A stretch of DNA of 64,000 nucleotides, from positions 1 to 64,000 of the forward strand of contig JAHDVF020000251.1 of assembly GCA_022606425.2 (NCBI GenBank), given 5' to 3'. The translations under genes were made by a program, and so were the position numbers. The notes under the pieces are model-generated. The model did no database searches and had not been told where the DNA came from. It worked only from the letters and a program-made list of their open reading frames with translations. This document shows, piece by piece, positions 22,795-34,939 of the stretch. How positions within the stretch are numbered: position 1 is the stretch's first letter; every line of letters starts with the position of its first letter. Source of the stretch: Lepidostoma basale (Eukaryota; Arthropoda; Insecta; Trichoptera; Lepidostomatidae).

Positions 22795-23345
22795 CTTCTT
22801 CTTCTTCTTCCTCTTAGTTTAGGTCGTATGACTTGTTTGTGACGGTGGGCTGTCCTGGGATGATGATGTCAAGACATCTCTCCATCTCTTCGACGGCCTT
22901 CCTGGTAATCTCTTGCTGCATAGGTTTTCATCTTTAACAATTGTTGCAATTCTTGTATTCTCCATGCGGTCCACGTGGTCTCTCCAAAAGCGCCTTCTGC
23001 TTCTTCCCCATCTCACTATGTCCTCAACACCACAGACCGACCATCCAACCTCTGAGGGTTTTGCCTGCGATGGAGCGTAGGGTACGCATTTCTTCTACTC
23101 TAAGAAGGTTCTTAGTTCTATTGGTATCGGCTCTGATCTCTATTCCATACGTCATGATGGGGCGAACGCATGCCTTGTATATCTTGACTTTGCTTTCGGT
23201 TAGCATGTATTTGTTCCTCCATATGTCGCTTTGTTGGTTTGTGCTCGCACCTCGTTATAAAGGTCACTGTAGCTACCGATCTCTATGCCTAGGTTAGGCC
23301 TAGACTTGCTCAATAGGTGTGTTATCGATGATCAGTTTACATCTG
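22795..23345 (-). mobile_element. LINE-H fragment, frameshifted
   Basis: Minus frames 23206-23024 and 23016-22819 carry KVKIYKACVRPIMTYGIEIR, LRVEEMRTLRSIAGKTLRG, then RRRFWRDHVDRMENTRIA and LPGRPSKRWRDVL. The 3' end is a GAA run (22793-22813). It may be the best preserved LINE-H copy here. Confidence 0.85.
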
Positions 23346-23950
23346 AGAGGCTCTTTTGATATCGTTTAGCACCCGTCATTTCATGATTTCTTAAAATTTA
23401 AACAGCACAAAATATTTTTATGTTTTGCAAAACAGATTACTGATATTTTATATTTTTGTATTATTTATATACAAAACTACATTTGTAACAATTTTGCAAC
23501 AAAGCTAGATAATATTTTTTGTTATTAAACAAAATATACGATTGACCGTGATATCAATACTAAAAAACCTCTGATTGATTTTATTTTGACTTAGTTTTTC
23601 TTGATTTATTTCGATTAAGCGTTATTAAAGTAACGAGCCCGTGGAAGAAATTGATCAATATTTGATAAATTATGATATTCTATGATTAAAGATGAACTCT
23701 TCGGTACACTAGATTTATTAAATATTATAGTTAACGTAACTTATTTTTGATTTATATATTATATAATAATATCATTAAGTATCCCCTAACTATGTAATCA
23801 TTGTTATAAAATTTCTTATCGAGTTCCAAGAAAAACCAAATAATTCGTTGTTAAAATGTATAAAGTCACATCAATTTTCGTTAATTATTATACCATATTC
23901 TGCTCCATTTTCTAGTTCACCTATATAAACTGCAACGAGTTGAAGTTTCG
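23346..23950. other. Unassigned A+T-rich DNA
   Basis: No coding or repeat assignment was possible. Confidence 0.3.
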
Positions 23951-23952
23951 TC

Positions 23953-24035
23953 ACATTTGATATTGCCTTAGAAGGGCGAAACATGTCATTCCCATAAAAT
24001 ATAATAAAACTTCTAGAAAACTAACGTTTTCATTC
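23953..24035 (+). repeat. Decayed hammerhead-type repeat (GAAACATGTC family)
   Basis: TTTGATATTGCC, a short hairpin (GCCTT-AGA-AGGGC), GAAACATGTCATTCCC and the downstream phrase ATAATAAAACTTCTAGAAAA followed by ACGTTTTCATTCGTATTAAT. The same order recurs at 34815, 40830, 42190, 47848, 58600 and 59150. Confidence 0.6.
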
Positions 24036-24887
24036 GTATTAATTATTTATTAAACAGTGTTAAAAATAATTTTATTTTCTGTTCTTTTATCGCGCTTACT
24101 AAAACATTGTTTTATAATTTTTAAATATTGTTTCGATGCCACTGAGTTCGGTTCATCTTTCGCGTTTGCCATTTTAAAAACTATAAAACAATTCCACGTA
24201 TGTCTGTTGGGAGCAGATTACACTAGATCTTGATACCATGAACCTGGATTTGTTATTAGGACTTTACTGGCAATACTATATCTAGGGGCTATTATTTCCG
24301 AGAATATTATTTCCCCTCTGAGAATTGAATTTAGTTCACGAGAAATTATTTTCGCTACATGTAAACACAATTCACAAAGAGCAGTGGCGTTTTTGATATA
24401 TAAACATTTGATAATTATAAACATACAATAATTTAAAAAAAAATTACACAAAACAATTCTTTATAATGTATATTTAGTTTAATTTTACTTGGTTTTGTGG
24501 CTTTGTGTCTCTGGCATCTTCGGCGGTTGAAGGCATAGAACCAAGTGGATTTAAAATAAATAAATATTATAATATAAATATATATTTTTATTTTATTTAT
24601 ATGGGAGTACAATGAACTTCTACCGTATTTAAATAACAGCGTTAATATTGACAATTTTGCATTCCAATAAAAATAAAAATTTTAGTTCATAAAAAAATCT
24701 ATTTTAAAACATACAAACAAATGGAAAATTTCATTTTATTAAAGTTATTTTATTAACACAATATTGGAGCATTCGAATATACAGAAATTTCTAGTTCGAC
24801 TTGTTATGACAAAATGATTTGAAGTATGAAAACTTACAGATTGAAGCTCCCTTAAATTTGAACGGAAAATGAATATGACTTCAACAT
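24036..24887. other. Unassigned A+T-rich DNA
   Basis: Short minus frames (24218-24451, 24433-24654) show no domain and no supported splice pair. Confidence 0.3.
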
Positions 24888-25035
24888 AAACTAACTAACT
24901 TACCATCACGCCGTCTCCCCGAAGGAGTAGGCAGAAAGAATGAACTGCCACACTTTAACCGATGCGACACTCCACCCTTCTCTTTTCGCCCCCGCGGGAG
25001 ACACGGTGTGATGGGTTGTGAACCTCATCGCTTCA
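24888..25035 (-). mobile_element. LINE-A tail-sharing element (A-prime)
   Basis: AACTAACTTACCATCACGCC, the LINE-A end, then the A-prime block ending CCCGCGGGAGACACGGTGTG and ATGGGTTGTGAACCTCATCG. Confidence 0.75.
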
Positions 25036-25074
25036 ACATAACAACATTCAAATTAAATCAAATCAGTTTATTTC

Positions 25075-25332
25075 ATCAATAGACATGACACAATTAGTGT
25101 TTAAGGCGAACGTTAATTGAGAACAGCTATAATAATATATTGTGTACTTGAAACGCATGAGATATGGTTCGACATTAGGAATACAAGATACTCTCCAGAA
25201 TTAAGAGTATTTGCCTTCTGAACGTACTTTCACTAATATGAAACACGTTGAACTCTGAGGAAACCGCGTTCGGCAGACTAATTGCTCCTCCCACAAGTGT
25301 CACCAGAGGGAGGTTGGTTCTGACGGTTACAT
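25075..25332 (-). mobile_element. LINE-B 3' end
   Basis: It begins (on plus) AATCAGTTTATTTCATCAAT and contains TTTCACTAATATGAAACACG and CCAGAGGGAGGTTGGTTCTG, matching the 3' part of LINE-B at 1560-1790. Confidence 0.8.
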
Positions 25333-25339
25333 AACATTA

Positions 25340-26280
25340 TTAAAATAACCCAATTTCGATTTCTCAAACATTCCAAGATTACAAAAAACACACACGCGTT
25401 AAACACAACAATGTAGTAAACATTTTATGCTTTAGCTTCACACTCGATTATGCAATACACAAGTTACTCGTATTAGAATCCAAGCGTTGAATGAGTAACA
25501 CTAATTTTAATGACAGATTAACGCCCATTTTCTGCTTGTTAGCCCTAATCGGAGCGAATAATTTATTCTTCCGCCAGTCTTGTGTGAGTCCGTAACAACT
25601 CTATAAGTAAATTTGCTTTCTTAAAATGTTTAGAGCTATTCTATCACGAACGTAGTAATTACGGTCAATTTGCAACATGGAGTAAGATAATCGGACAAGT
25701 CAAAAGTACGTACTTAATAAAATATGATGCGTGGTTATGGGAATACTTTAAGACTATTACGACAGCAAAAACGCCTTAGACGACTGTGATCAACAGTTGG
25801 TTATAATAAATTTGTAAAAACAATTCACGTGTACATGCGAACAAACAAAAAATATTTAGGTTTTATTTTGTTTTTATTTTTAAGTGGAAAGACTTGGTGT
25901 GTTCTTTTCACACGTTAAAACAAATAATATTTTGGAACTCAGCATCTCCTATATACATGTATATATAATAATTAATGTATTGTACATATTTACTAATTAT
26001 GTTAGCAAGCGCAAGGCGGTTCTCTTTATTAAACATCTAAGAAATGTTTTAACGTTATTAAGTGAATCCTCGAATCATTCAGTACATTGAATATATTATA
26101 GAACATTTAACACAAAACACAGTTTATTAAAAAGTTGAAAATAAGTCTCAACTGTGGATATGGTATTCCCGGGTGCAGTATTTAATAAACTTAACTATTT
26201 AGCAAATAATCTAAAAAATTAATAGTTTTAATCGAAATTTCTTGATAGAAGTTCATTTTAAAAGATGAAAACATAATTTT
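25340..26280. other. Unassigned DNA
   Basis: Unique-looking sequence. The plus frame 25884-26090 has no recognised domain. Confidence 0.3.
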
Positions 26281-26282
26281 AT

Positions 26283-26380
26283 ATTTAGTGTGCTTCCACT
26301 TATGTTTTACGTTGACCGGTTTCGGCAGCTTGCTGCTGCCGAAAGATGGCAGCAAAACACAAGTTGAAGCACGCTAAATA
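26283..26380. repeat. Foldback with GAAACCGG hammerhead-like motif
   Basis: Arms TTTAGTGTGCTTCCACTTAT and AAGTTGAAGCACGCTAAATA are imperfect inverted repeats. On the minus strand, GGCAGC-AGCAA-GCTGCC then GAAACCGGTC is a stem II, GAAA and palindromic stem III; the CTGANGA box is missing. Related pieces are at 45340-45420, 51290-51400 and 61600-61700. Confidence 0.6.
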
Positions 26381-26589
26381 TATATAACAATAAAGAAGTT
26401 ATGTATAATTTTGTTTTGTTTTCATTATTCAAATAATCTAATTTTAAAAAGCTCCACGATGATTAGACAATGATTTCAGGTTGAATTCTGCCTGAAAAAT
26501 ATAATTGGTTTTATAATTACCAAATTTATTTACTTTTCTTTTTATAAATATACTAAGATCTGAATTCCTTATAAATATTTGATTCAAAT

Positions 26590-27730
26590 TTATTTATTTA
26601 TTTATTTAGGGTAACATACAGCGATATCAATAACATATATATATAAAAGGAACATTCAGAATAATTAAAATAAGGCCAATTACATGCTACCACAGATTAA
26701 AAATAATAGTTAACAATCAACAAATAATAGTGAGAAACAAGAATGAAGTTAAACTAAGACAAAATAAGGTATACATAATATTTAAGAGTTAAAATACTTA
26801 TAGTACTGGAAATAAAAAATAAAATTAAGATAAAATAAAATAAAAAGTAATATACAAGTATTATAATATCACGTTACATCGTGGTCACATTCGCGCCGAA
26901 CTCACTTTTTTAAAATTTCGCTCGCTCAAATGAAAGACGTCAATGTCTCCAAAATGTTTGTTGTAGATATCACAGATTCGATACAGTGCCGCGCTCAGAG
27001 CGTAGTTTGTGCGATAAACAGGAAGGTGGAAAACTTGGCTCGCGGTGTGTCTCGTGCGAGACATGGGGGTCAATACCCCCAGTGACAATTTGCTGAGAAG
27101 TTCAGAATTGTCAATTTTAAAGTGAATTGTTTTATGAAGTAACATCATATCATGAAGAGTATGTCTATTTTCAAGAGAGTCCAAGGAGTGAAAAATTAGG
27201 GCAGATTTGTAATCAGGGAACGACTTGCACATTTTAAAATTAATATGTTTAATAAACATTTTTTGTACTCTTTCAATGCGTTGGATATGTGCCGCATAAT
27301 AAGGAGACCAAACGGGACATACATATTCAAGGCGTGAGCGAACCATGGTTGTAAATAATACTTTAAGGGCAGTGATATTTTGGAAAGGTTTGCATGTGCG
27401 CAGTATAAATCCCAATGTTCTGAGAGATTTGTCCACCATGTCATCAATATGGCTAACGAAAGTGAGTTTAGGGTCGATTGTGACTCCAAGATCTCTCACG
27501 CGGTCTGAATCGGATATTATGGAACCATTGATGGAGTACACATGTTTGTGAGGGTTCATTTTACGCGTCAGTGAAAGCTTATGACATTTGTTCGCATTTA
27601 TGGATAATTTAATCTGTCGCAAATCTGTATATATAATAATTGAATTGAGTGTTAATAGAGAAAAACTAGGAACAACGAAATATGTAATCATATTTTTTTC
27701 TGTATTTACCATCAGTTGTGGATTCACATT
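26590..27730 (-). mobile_element. Jockey/CR1-like LINE, 3' part with UTR and TAAA tail
   Basis: The 3' UTR spans 26590-26880, ending in a TAAA microsatellite (TTTA on plus, 26590-26609) next to GGGTAACATACAGCGATATC. The same 3' end recurs alone at 47950-48230 and 56185-56395. Confidence 0.88.
26885..27727 (-). pseudogene. LINE reverse transcriptase C-terminal region, open but truncated
   Basis: The product begins to be recognisable at INANKCHKLSLTRKMNPHKH. It continues with GSIISDSDRVRDLGVTIDPK and FVSHIDDMVDKSLRTLGFIL, then VLFTTMVRSRLEYVCPVWSP, IERVQKMFIKHINFKM and a terminal VFHLPVYRTNYALSAALYRI. This is the end of the RT domain and the downstream thumb region of jockey/CR1-type elements. 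The catalytic FADD box is not in the frame, so the copy is 5'-truncated. About 230 codons stay open, so it is young. Confidence 0.88.
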
Positions 27731-27844
27731 TTTCTAAAACCTTGCATTTTTGCACTTTTCACAAACTCTGCGTGATGCAAAAATACAATATTTTCAAAAC
27801 TTTTCTACTTAAAAAAAAAAAAAAAAAGACTAACACCAAAGATA

Positions 27845-27925
27845 TAAATCAATGATATTAGAATTTATTTTACAGTCCTCAATATGAGCAGAAAATAGCT
27901 CATTATTATGAAGAAGGAATGGTTA
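27845..27925 (-). mobile_element. SINE 3' fragment
   Basis: On the minus strand CATAATAATGAGCTATTTTC and TGCTCATATTGAGGACTGTA match the 3' part of the tRNA-derived SINE at 36984-37350. Confidence 0.65.
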
Positions 27926-28138
27926 AAATACAGTTTTTATTTACAAATAAAAAAAATATTATTTAACATTGACGAATACGTTCGTTTTCCAGAAATTTCA
28001 TTGTATTTTATGGAAGTAATTTGTTTCGACTTGCTTACGTTACTCACGTTACATAAAAAATTGTGATAATACCCTCGAATAGTAAAACTTGACACTCCCC
28101 TAAAATATAAAAAAACTTCTAAAAAGCTGATGTTTTTA

Positions 28139-28315
28139 AACAAACAAACAAACAAACAAACCATCACGCCGTTTTACCGCAGGGGTAGGCAGAGAGAATG
28201 GACCGCCATACTACTCTATCCTGGCAAACCTCTCTAGGTTCCTCCACATTCATACAACGAGTCATACACGCACGTCGATTTCTCCGACTTCTAACATGAC
28301 CAACCTTTAAAATTT
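28139..28315 (-). mobile_element. LINE-A 3' end with GTTT tail
   Basis: The tail on plus is AAAC repeated six times, followed by CATCACGCCG and CGCAGGGGTAGGCAGAGAG. This is the GTTT-tailed subfamily, also seen at 38030. Confidence 0.85.
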
Positions 28316-28859
28316 GATGTTTATATAAATATTAAATGTTGTACGTTGTACATATACAGAGTTATATAGTATTTCATTCTTCAAGAAACAATACATGATT
28401 ATGTAAATATATTTAGTATTTTTATTAAAATTAAAATATTTTGAGTTAAGTTTCTTTGTAATTTATTATGTGTTATATATGTTTCATGATAGGTGAAATG
28501 TTTCAGACAGAAACGATTTGGATGCAATTTTCTTAATGTTTTAAAAATATGAGAAAATGGTTGTACACTTTACAACTTTACGTAATTACATGTAAATATA
28601 TAATGGGTTTACAATAACAAGGTACAACTCAGCCTTGAAAAATCCTTACAATATAAGCAGTTTTGATAAATGAACTACTCAGTGAAATTGAGCATAATTT
28701 ACAAATGTATTGCATGAAAAAATAATTGCATGGCTTAATAAGCTTCATGCACGACTGAGATGAGTGTAATTATAATAGTAAGAAAAATGAATTCGTAAAT
28801 GGTTTAGTCACGTACACAATCGCTTGAAGCAAGAATCTTAACAATGAAATAAATGCGTT
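28316..28859. other. Unassigned A+T-rich DNA
   Basis: No gene or repeat assignment. Confidence 0.3.
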
Positions 28860-29125
28860 GCTTATTGTGAAAAAGATTCCTACGAAAGATCCTAGGACAC
28901 CGTTCTGGTGTTGCAGCGGAAAATTTGAGGCATAGGAGTAATGAGGAGATTTGCAAAAACATGAAATCAAGACCAGCCTGAATAAGACCTCAAAAAGATT
29001 TAGATAGACCCTAATGAATAATGTTCTGGGCGATATGGGTAAGTTGGGCGAAAAGGACTGAGTAAAAAGCGCAGGATCGAGGATCTCAGAATAACATCAT
29101 CAAGGAGGCTTAACCTCCTCAACGA
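28860..29125 (+). mobile_element. LINE-E fragment, decayed
   Basis: AGATCCTAGGACACCGTTCT, AATTTGAGGCATAGGAGTAA and AATGTTCTGGGCGATATGGG match the LINE-E copies at 32335-32835 and 48335-48895. Confidence 0.7.
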
Positions 29126-29395
29126 CTAACTAACTAACTAACACCATCACACCGTCTCCCCGAAGGAGTAGGCGGAAAGAATGGACTGCCACACTTTTCT
29201 TTCCTGACATATTTCTCTCGCTTCCTCAACATTCATACATCGTGTCATGCACGCGCGTCGATTTCTCTGACTCCTCACATGGCCGACATTCAATATTTGA
29301 TTTATTTAATCGTGCCACGTTTTCCTCGGTCTTCCTCTATTTCTGGTTCCATTTACATCATTAACATATAATTTTTCCTCCTCAACGATATTAAT
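29126..29395 (-). mobile_element. LINE-A 3' end with GTTA tail
   Basis: Four AACT units, CATCACACCGTCTCCCCGAA, then TCGTGTCATGCACGCGCGTC and the TATTTCTGGTTCCATTTACA block. Confidence 0.85.
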
Positions 29396-31009
29396 TAAAA
29401 TTGAGATCTAGTTATTTATGTTTAAAACAAATTTTTTTTAAATACATAAAATTTGATCGCTGTTAAAATTTAGTAACATGAAAGCTATTACGTTTAAGTT
29501 TGAAAAAAAATTACATGAAATGAAATAAAACCTTCATAAATGTTTTCGAAATGTTTATAAATGAATCATTTTTCTTTTTGTAAATTCTTATAAGTATATA
29601 AGTTAGTATATTATACTACAGAGGAAATTGGGGAACCTTAATGCATGGTCACACAGAAAACCTTAATAAGGATTTCCTCTTACACCGTGCATTAACGGGG
29701 AGAGCCACTGTGACGGCCGAAAAAACAGGTGATTTTCGGGAATTTTTTTGACCGGGATAATTAAGGAATATGGGGATCGCGTTTTTTTTTATTTTATTAA
29801 GTGTACATTTAAAATAGTGTGTATAATGTTTTATTGAAAAATATTGCATCGTAACAAAGTTATAAGCGTTGCTGTAGAGTCTTAAAAAAAATCTCTCTCC
29901 ACGGTCGCATCGATTTCTCGAAAAGAGGTAATTTGAAAAAAATAAATCAAAGTTTATTAAAATATGTATAAATGTAGTTATTGTTACGCTTAGCCAATTT
30001 TTTTTATTTTGATTTTTCACAAAATGCGAACGATTGAATTTTTTTTCTTTTTTGCCCTTTTTTGTATTCAATGTAATAAATAGATATCTCAATATATGTT
30101 TTTAATTGAGTTATGTATCATTTTCTTACATAGATAATTCCCTTACGTGGAAATAAAAGTACGCTTAAAGAAGATATCTCAAGTTATATACATCTTTGAT
30201 ATTTACCCAAATCTGGTCTCCTATCCAAGAAATAGACACATTTACTTCTATAGTTATATACTCATGTTTACGACATGGTAATGGTTTGACCTTAATACAA
30301 AGAACGCCATTTTCTTAGAAAAGATAATTTTATGTTTCCTAGTTAATATATTGAACCAACGTTTTCAAAACGGATATTCAAGCAACATTCTTGGACTATT
30401 TGCACTTCCAAATATTAAAGAAATACAGCGTGGTAGATAAAAAAAAAACAGTACCTGTGTATTTATGCATACATTACAATATTATCAAGAAAAGTCACCA
30501 CTTGCTACCACCATGAAATCGTTAAGAATATATTTAGAATAATTTAAACAGAAACATTAAATACATCTACTTACATTACGTGTTTAAAAACCGGAATGTA
30601 TTGCACACCTTTGTAGCGCCCTCTGTAATCAATGGGCACGCCATTTTCGGTATGTGAAATTACCGATTTTCCTCGCTAACCGCATGCTAATGTATGCGCA
30701 TGTGCGTCTGGACATTGTGATCTCGGTACCTCCTGACAGCTTTACCCGCCCGATTTCAAATAAGGAACGCGCCTTAGGACTGGTCTAGACCCCGCCACGA
30801 TTGAGTGATGTGACCGCCCGTCGTCATGTGTAGCTACCTGGCACACGTAATGACAGTATGGTATACTCGTATATCATAGGTTCCTAAAGTAGGCTCATCG
30901 GTTAAGGCAACATAGAATCACTATTTTATTAATATACTAAAACTTTGCATGCATAAGTGGTAATGCCAATAATAATTATTTGTAATGTAGAACATTTAGT
31001 TTTTTTAAT
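29396..31009. other. Unassigned DNA, partly higher in G+C
   Basis: 29640-30110 includes a 147-codon minus frame without a known domain. 30590-30860 is richer in G+C than its surroundings and could be regulatory, but nothing specific is seen. Confidence 0.3.
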
Positions 31010-31320
31010 GTATACAAATACTTGTAGACAAATACTGGATTTTACCCATTACGGGCGTGACACAACACCCGTAATGGGTAAAATCTAAAATCCAGTAGGT
31101 ATTTGTCTACAAGTATTTGTATACCTTCAAAAAACAAAATGTTGTATAAAAACTGGTCAAAATTAAAAAGCATATCAAAATTGGAGAGTTTTCTCCAGGC
31201 GTTATCTAGTAATATGTGATAATTGGGTTGATAGCCTTTCACATTACATTATAAAGATTTTCTGCTTAATGCTTACCTCTAGTCTTAATAGATGGCGCTA
31301 GTGTAGTTTTATATAATTAC
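31010..31320. repeat. Long hairpin plus M1 arm
   Basis: TACAAATACTTGTAGACAAA through TACCCATTACGGG (31013-31056) is repeated in reverse complement by CCCGTAATGGGTA to ATTTGTATAC (31070-31125), giving a near-perfect stem of about 45 bp. The following part to 31310 is the inverse of 31640-31760. Confidence 0.8.
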
Positions 31321-31499
31321 TTTGTCTAAAAATCGGACTATGGCTCATGTAAGTCTGGGAAACTATGGTTTATATGGACCGCAAGAAAATATTCATTGAT
31401 AGAATCACTGCAAAAAGTTGTTATGTTTATACAATGTAACTTATTATATGTGGTGTAATAATGGAGATGAAAAATATAAATAAAAAAACTAATGATACA

Positions 31500-31790
31500 T
31501 AATACAAGGCAAAAATAAAATGAAAGTATTAATTGTATCTCAATAGAGACGAAGATGTAAATTGTTTTTTGGAAACAGAATATGGTAGTCGAGGCGTTTA
31601 CAGGACTTATGACCTGTCATTGGTTGGGTTAAGCATTAATCTACACTAGCGCCATCTATTAAGATTATTTGTAAGCATTAAGCAGAAAATCTTTATTAAT
31701 GCAATGTGAAAGGCTTACGCAATTATCACACTGCTAGACAACGCCTGGAGATCCAATCTTAATCTCTTCCTTTTACAAATGTTACTATTT
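31500..31790 (+). repeat. M1 repeat, second arm
   Basis: It runs from ATTGTATCTCAATAGAGACG through GCGCCATCTATTAAGATTAT and GCATTAAGCAGAAAATCTTT to AGACAACGCCTGGAGA. With 31130-31310 it forms a pair of inverted arms about 110 bp long around a 330-bp centre. Confidence 0.7.
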
Positions 31791-32334
31791 TAGTATAAAA
31801 ATTGATATTTTTTGATTTTCGAACAATGATATTCAATCCCAAATAAATATTTATATATATTATATAGGTTTTATTTTATTTTATGGCAAGTTTTACCATG
31901 CCTAATTATTTGTCATCAATATTTCATAATGTCCGCAACAAGGTGAAATAATTTACTCAAACAAACTATGTTGAATCAATACTTAATAATATAAAACTTT
32001 GTGAAAAGCAAAAGACACAATATAATTCTATTTAGCAACTCCTTTATTTACTTTATTCTATACTCGCCTTTAATTTTTGTTGTGGATTCACATTTGAATA
32101 ACTTTCGAAAACACCGTATTTTCACAAAAACTTTTCGCACAAATGCAGAAAAAAACGTTGTGAAAATATTATTATTAATTATTTACTGTTTTAAGCAAAA
32201 GCAAAGTCCCGCATACGGAATGATTCATATTTGACCATGATATACGCGTGTATAGATTTTTTAGTTCAGATTAGATTAATATTGATAAGTAAAAAAAGTA
32301 ACGTTTGCTTGTAGTTACTTAAATAAATAATTTG
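31791..32334. other. Unassigned A+T-rich DNA
   Basis: The frame 32001-32234 shows no domain. It contains CTTTAATTTTTGTTGTGGAT, which resembles 60025-60050, so repeat origin is likely. Confidence 0.3.
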
Positions 32335-32835
32335 CTGTTGAAGCAATCCAAAAAGGCCTACGTGCTGCAGCCTCTTTGAAGATGTTTCTAAAGTCCAAGC
32401 TTCTATCAACGTAAAACGGTACATTTGTAAAACCTTCATCAAGCCAGTGGTGATATATGGTTCTGAGTCGTGGACAATGACTCTTAAAGAACAGCAAAGA
32501 ATCTACTGGTTTGAAAATAGGATCTGGAGAATGATCTGGGTAGGTCTGAGTCCTAGTGTCGCAGCGGGAATTTGGAGGCATAGGTCCAACCAAGGGATCC
32601 GTACGATGACCCAGCAGCCCCTTATAATGAGCACCGTAAGAGCCGGTCGCCTAGCATAGATTGAGCATGTATATCGAACCATCAATGACCAGAGAAATCG
32701 ATGGATAATGTTGTGGCCGATCTGGCTAGGTTGGACGAATCGGACTCCTGAGAGAAAAAAAGGCGCAGGATTGAGGAGTTTGGAGGAAAATCATCAAGGT
32801 GACTTAAAAATGTCAAGAGTTGTATGGCCATATGA
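32335..32835 (+). mobile_element. LINE-E fragment
   Basis: It encodes in broken frames EQQRIYWFENRIWRMIW, GIWRHRSNQGIRTMTQQPLI and STVRAGRLA, then WLGWTNRTPER. Stops and frameshifts are common. Confidence 0.8.
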
Positions 32836-33077
32836 AGTAAGTGGAAGTATTATGTTTATAAAAAAACAATACATAATTAAAATCAAATCAAAATCGCCAT
32901 ACCTTAATTTCTTTTACTTGACATCTAATGCTATTTTCGTAGATCTGGGGTCTTGAAATAGTTTAACTGTTAAATATTTATAAAACTAACATAAAATATT
33001 TTAAATTGATTCAAATATAAATATATCTTCAGAAGCAAAAATGGCAGAACACAATGGAGTTCTAGTGCCAACCCTAT

Positions 33078-33572
33078 GGTATGGTGCCAACACTATGGAA
33101 GTGAAGCTTGGAGCTGGCAAAAAAGGATGAAAGCAGGATAAACGCCGTAGAAATGAGATCACCAAGAAGAATGTGCGGGAAAACGTTGTATCATAGAATA
33201 CCGAACGATGACATAAGAAAGAAATGTAAGGCAGATGACTGCATCATGGATAAAATTAAAAAAATGATCCCTGAGATGGTTTGGACATATGAAACGAATG
33301 GATGAGAGTAGAATGGTTAAAAAGTTATACACAAGCAGCGTGAGTGGAAAAAGAAGCCGAGTACGACCGAGAAAAACATGGTATTACCAAATGAATCAAT
33401 TACTAAAAGGCGGTCACATTCGAAGTCGGAATAATCGATGCATGGTACGATATATGAATGTAATGGAAGCCCGAAAGGTATGCCAGGACAGAGCATTGTG
33501 GCGATCCATCCTCTCTGCCTACCCCTTCGGAGAAATGGCGTGATGGTTAATTAGTTAGTTAGTTATGATTCA
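33078..33572 (+). mobile_element. LINE-A fragment, GTTA tail
   Basis: DESRINAVEMRSPRRMCGKT (33126-) is followed by IPNDDIRKKCKADDCIMDKI, MDESRMVKKLYTSSVSGKRS and YQMNQLLKGGHIRSRNN, ending LWRSILSAYPFGEMA. The tail is GGCGTGATGG plus GTTA units. One frameshift lies near 33290. Confidence 0.9.
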
Positions 33573-34184
33573 AATGCTTATGACACGACACAATGAAACG
33601 AACACCATAATTTCTACGTTGTCAATTAAAAATAATTGTTAAGAAATATTCTCCATTTAAACTCGCCCAAAGCTGTTATTTTAAAACAAAACCATAATTT
33701 TTAAATGTCTCAGATTTGAACATTCTTATTCAAATAAAAAGTGTCTGCATTCCCCATCACTACTTGTAATAACAACAAATTTCCATAATACGCTGTAACA
33801 AATTGAGCTTGCCCAAGCAATTCTTAGTTTTCCTTCTTAAAATAGGCATTAAATCTTGATTTATTTAAATTATAATCGCGTGTAACTAAATCGTTAACTT
33901 GTCTGATTATCCACGGTAATATTAGAGGTTTTGTTCTTAGAGGAGATTCAGGTTATCTGGTTTCAGCAGTCCTTATAAATACTTTGGCTTGTATTTTGCG
34001 TGTATCGGGTCTCTCGCTTCGAACGTAATAGCGACCGGAATGCCCTAAGGTGAGAATTTTCATTTTTGCCGTGTGCCTTCGCTTTTTTATTTAACGCATT
34101 ATCTGACATTGGATATTTTTAATTGAAACGATTATGATATGAAAAAAAACATTAAAGAAATTTTAACACTGAGGAAGGATGAGG
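33573..34184. other. Unassigned DNA
   Basis: No exon, RNA gene or repeat recognised. Confidence 0.3.
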
Positions 34185-34660
34185 ACGATCCGACAAATGT
34201 TGGTAAACAGTGCAAAAATGTAACTTACTCTAATGCAGTAGAAATGAGGTCACTAAGAAGAATGTGCGGATAAACAGCGTATAATAGAATATCTAATGAC
34301 GAAGTAAGAAAAGAATGTAAAGCGGATGAATGCGTGATGAATAAAATTAAAAATGGGTCACTAAGATGTTTTGGACATATGGAACGAATGGATGAGGGAA
34401 GAATGGTTAAAAAGATATATGCAAGTAGTGTGAATGGGAAAAGAAGTCGAGGAAGGTCAAGGAAGTCATGGCATGACCAAATTAATTAATCACTGAAAGG
34501 CGGCCATGTTCGAAGTAGGAAAAATCGACTAGCGTGTGTGTCACGATGTGTGAATGTAGAAGATGCGCGAGAATTGTGCCAGGATAAAACAATGTGGCGA
34601 TCCATCCTCATTGCCTACCCCTGCGGGGAAACGGCTTGATGGTTAGTTAGTTAGTTAGCA
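34185..34660 (+). mobile_element. LINE-A fragment, GTTA tail
   Basis: AGAAATGAGGTCACTAAGAA, AAAGCGGATGAATGCGTGAT, GGCCATGTTCGAAGTAGG and GGGGAAACGGCTTGATGG with three GTTA units. Close relative of the copies at 33078 and 46931. Confidence 0.88.
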
Positions 34661-34714
34661 AAAATGTATTTATTGTTTCTATAACAATGATGTTAGATTC
34701 TACATTAAATAATT

Positions 34715-34905
34715 AATACAAATGAAAACGCCTGTATTCTTAAAGTTTAATCATAGCTCATTATATGCATTAATAACGTATTTCGCTTTTTCTAAAGAAT
34801 TATCAAATTTAATGCATTGATAATGCCTTAGAAGGACAAACATGTCATTCCCATTAACTATAATAATACTTCTAGAAAACCGACGATTTCATTCGTATTA
34901 ATTAT
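34715..34905 (+). repeat. Decayed hammerhead-type repeat (GAAACATGTC family)
   Basis: TTGATAATGCCTTAGAAGGA, CAAACATGTCATTCCC and the downstream TTCATTCGTATTAATTATG phrase. The upstream side holds an inverted remnant (AATACAAATGAAAACG). Confidence 0.55.
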
Positions 34906-34939
34906 GAAAATATGTATTTAAAAATATTTCATTATTATC

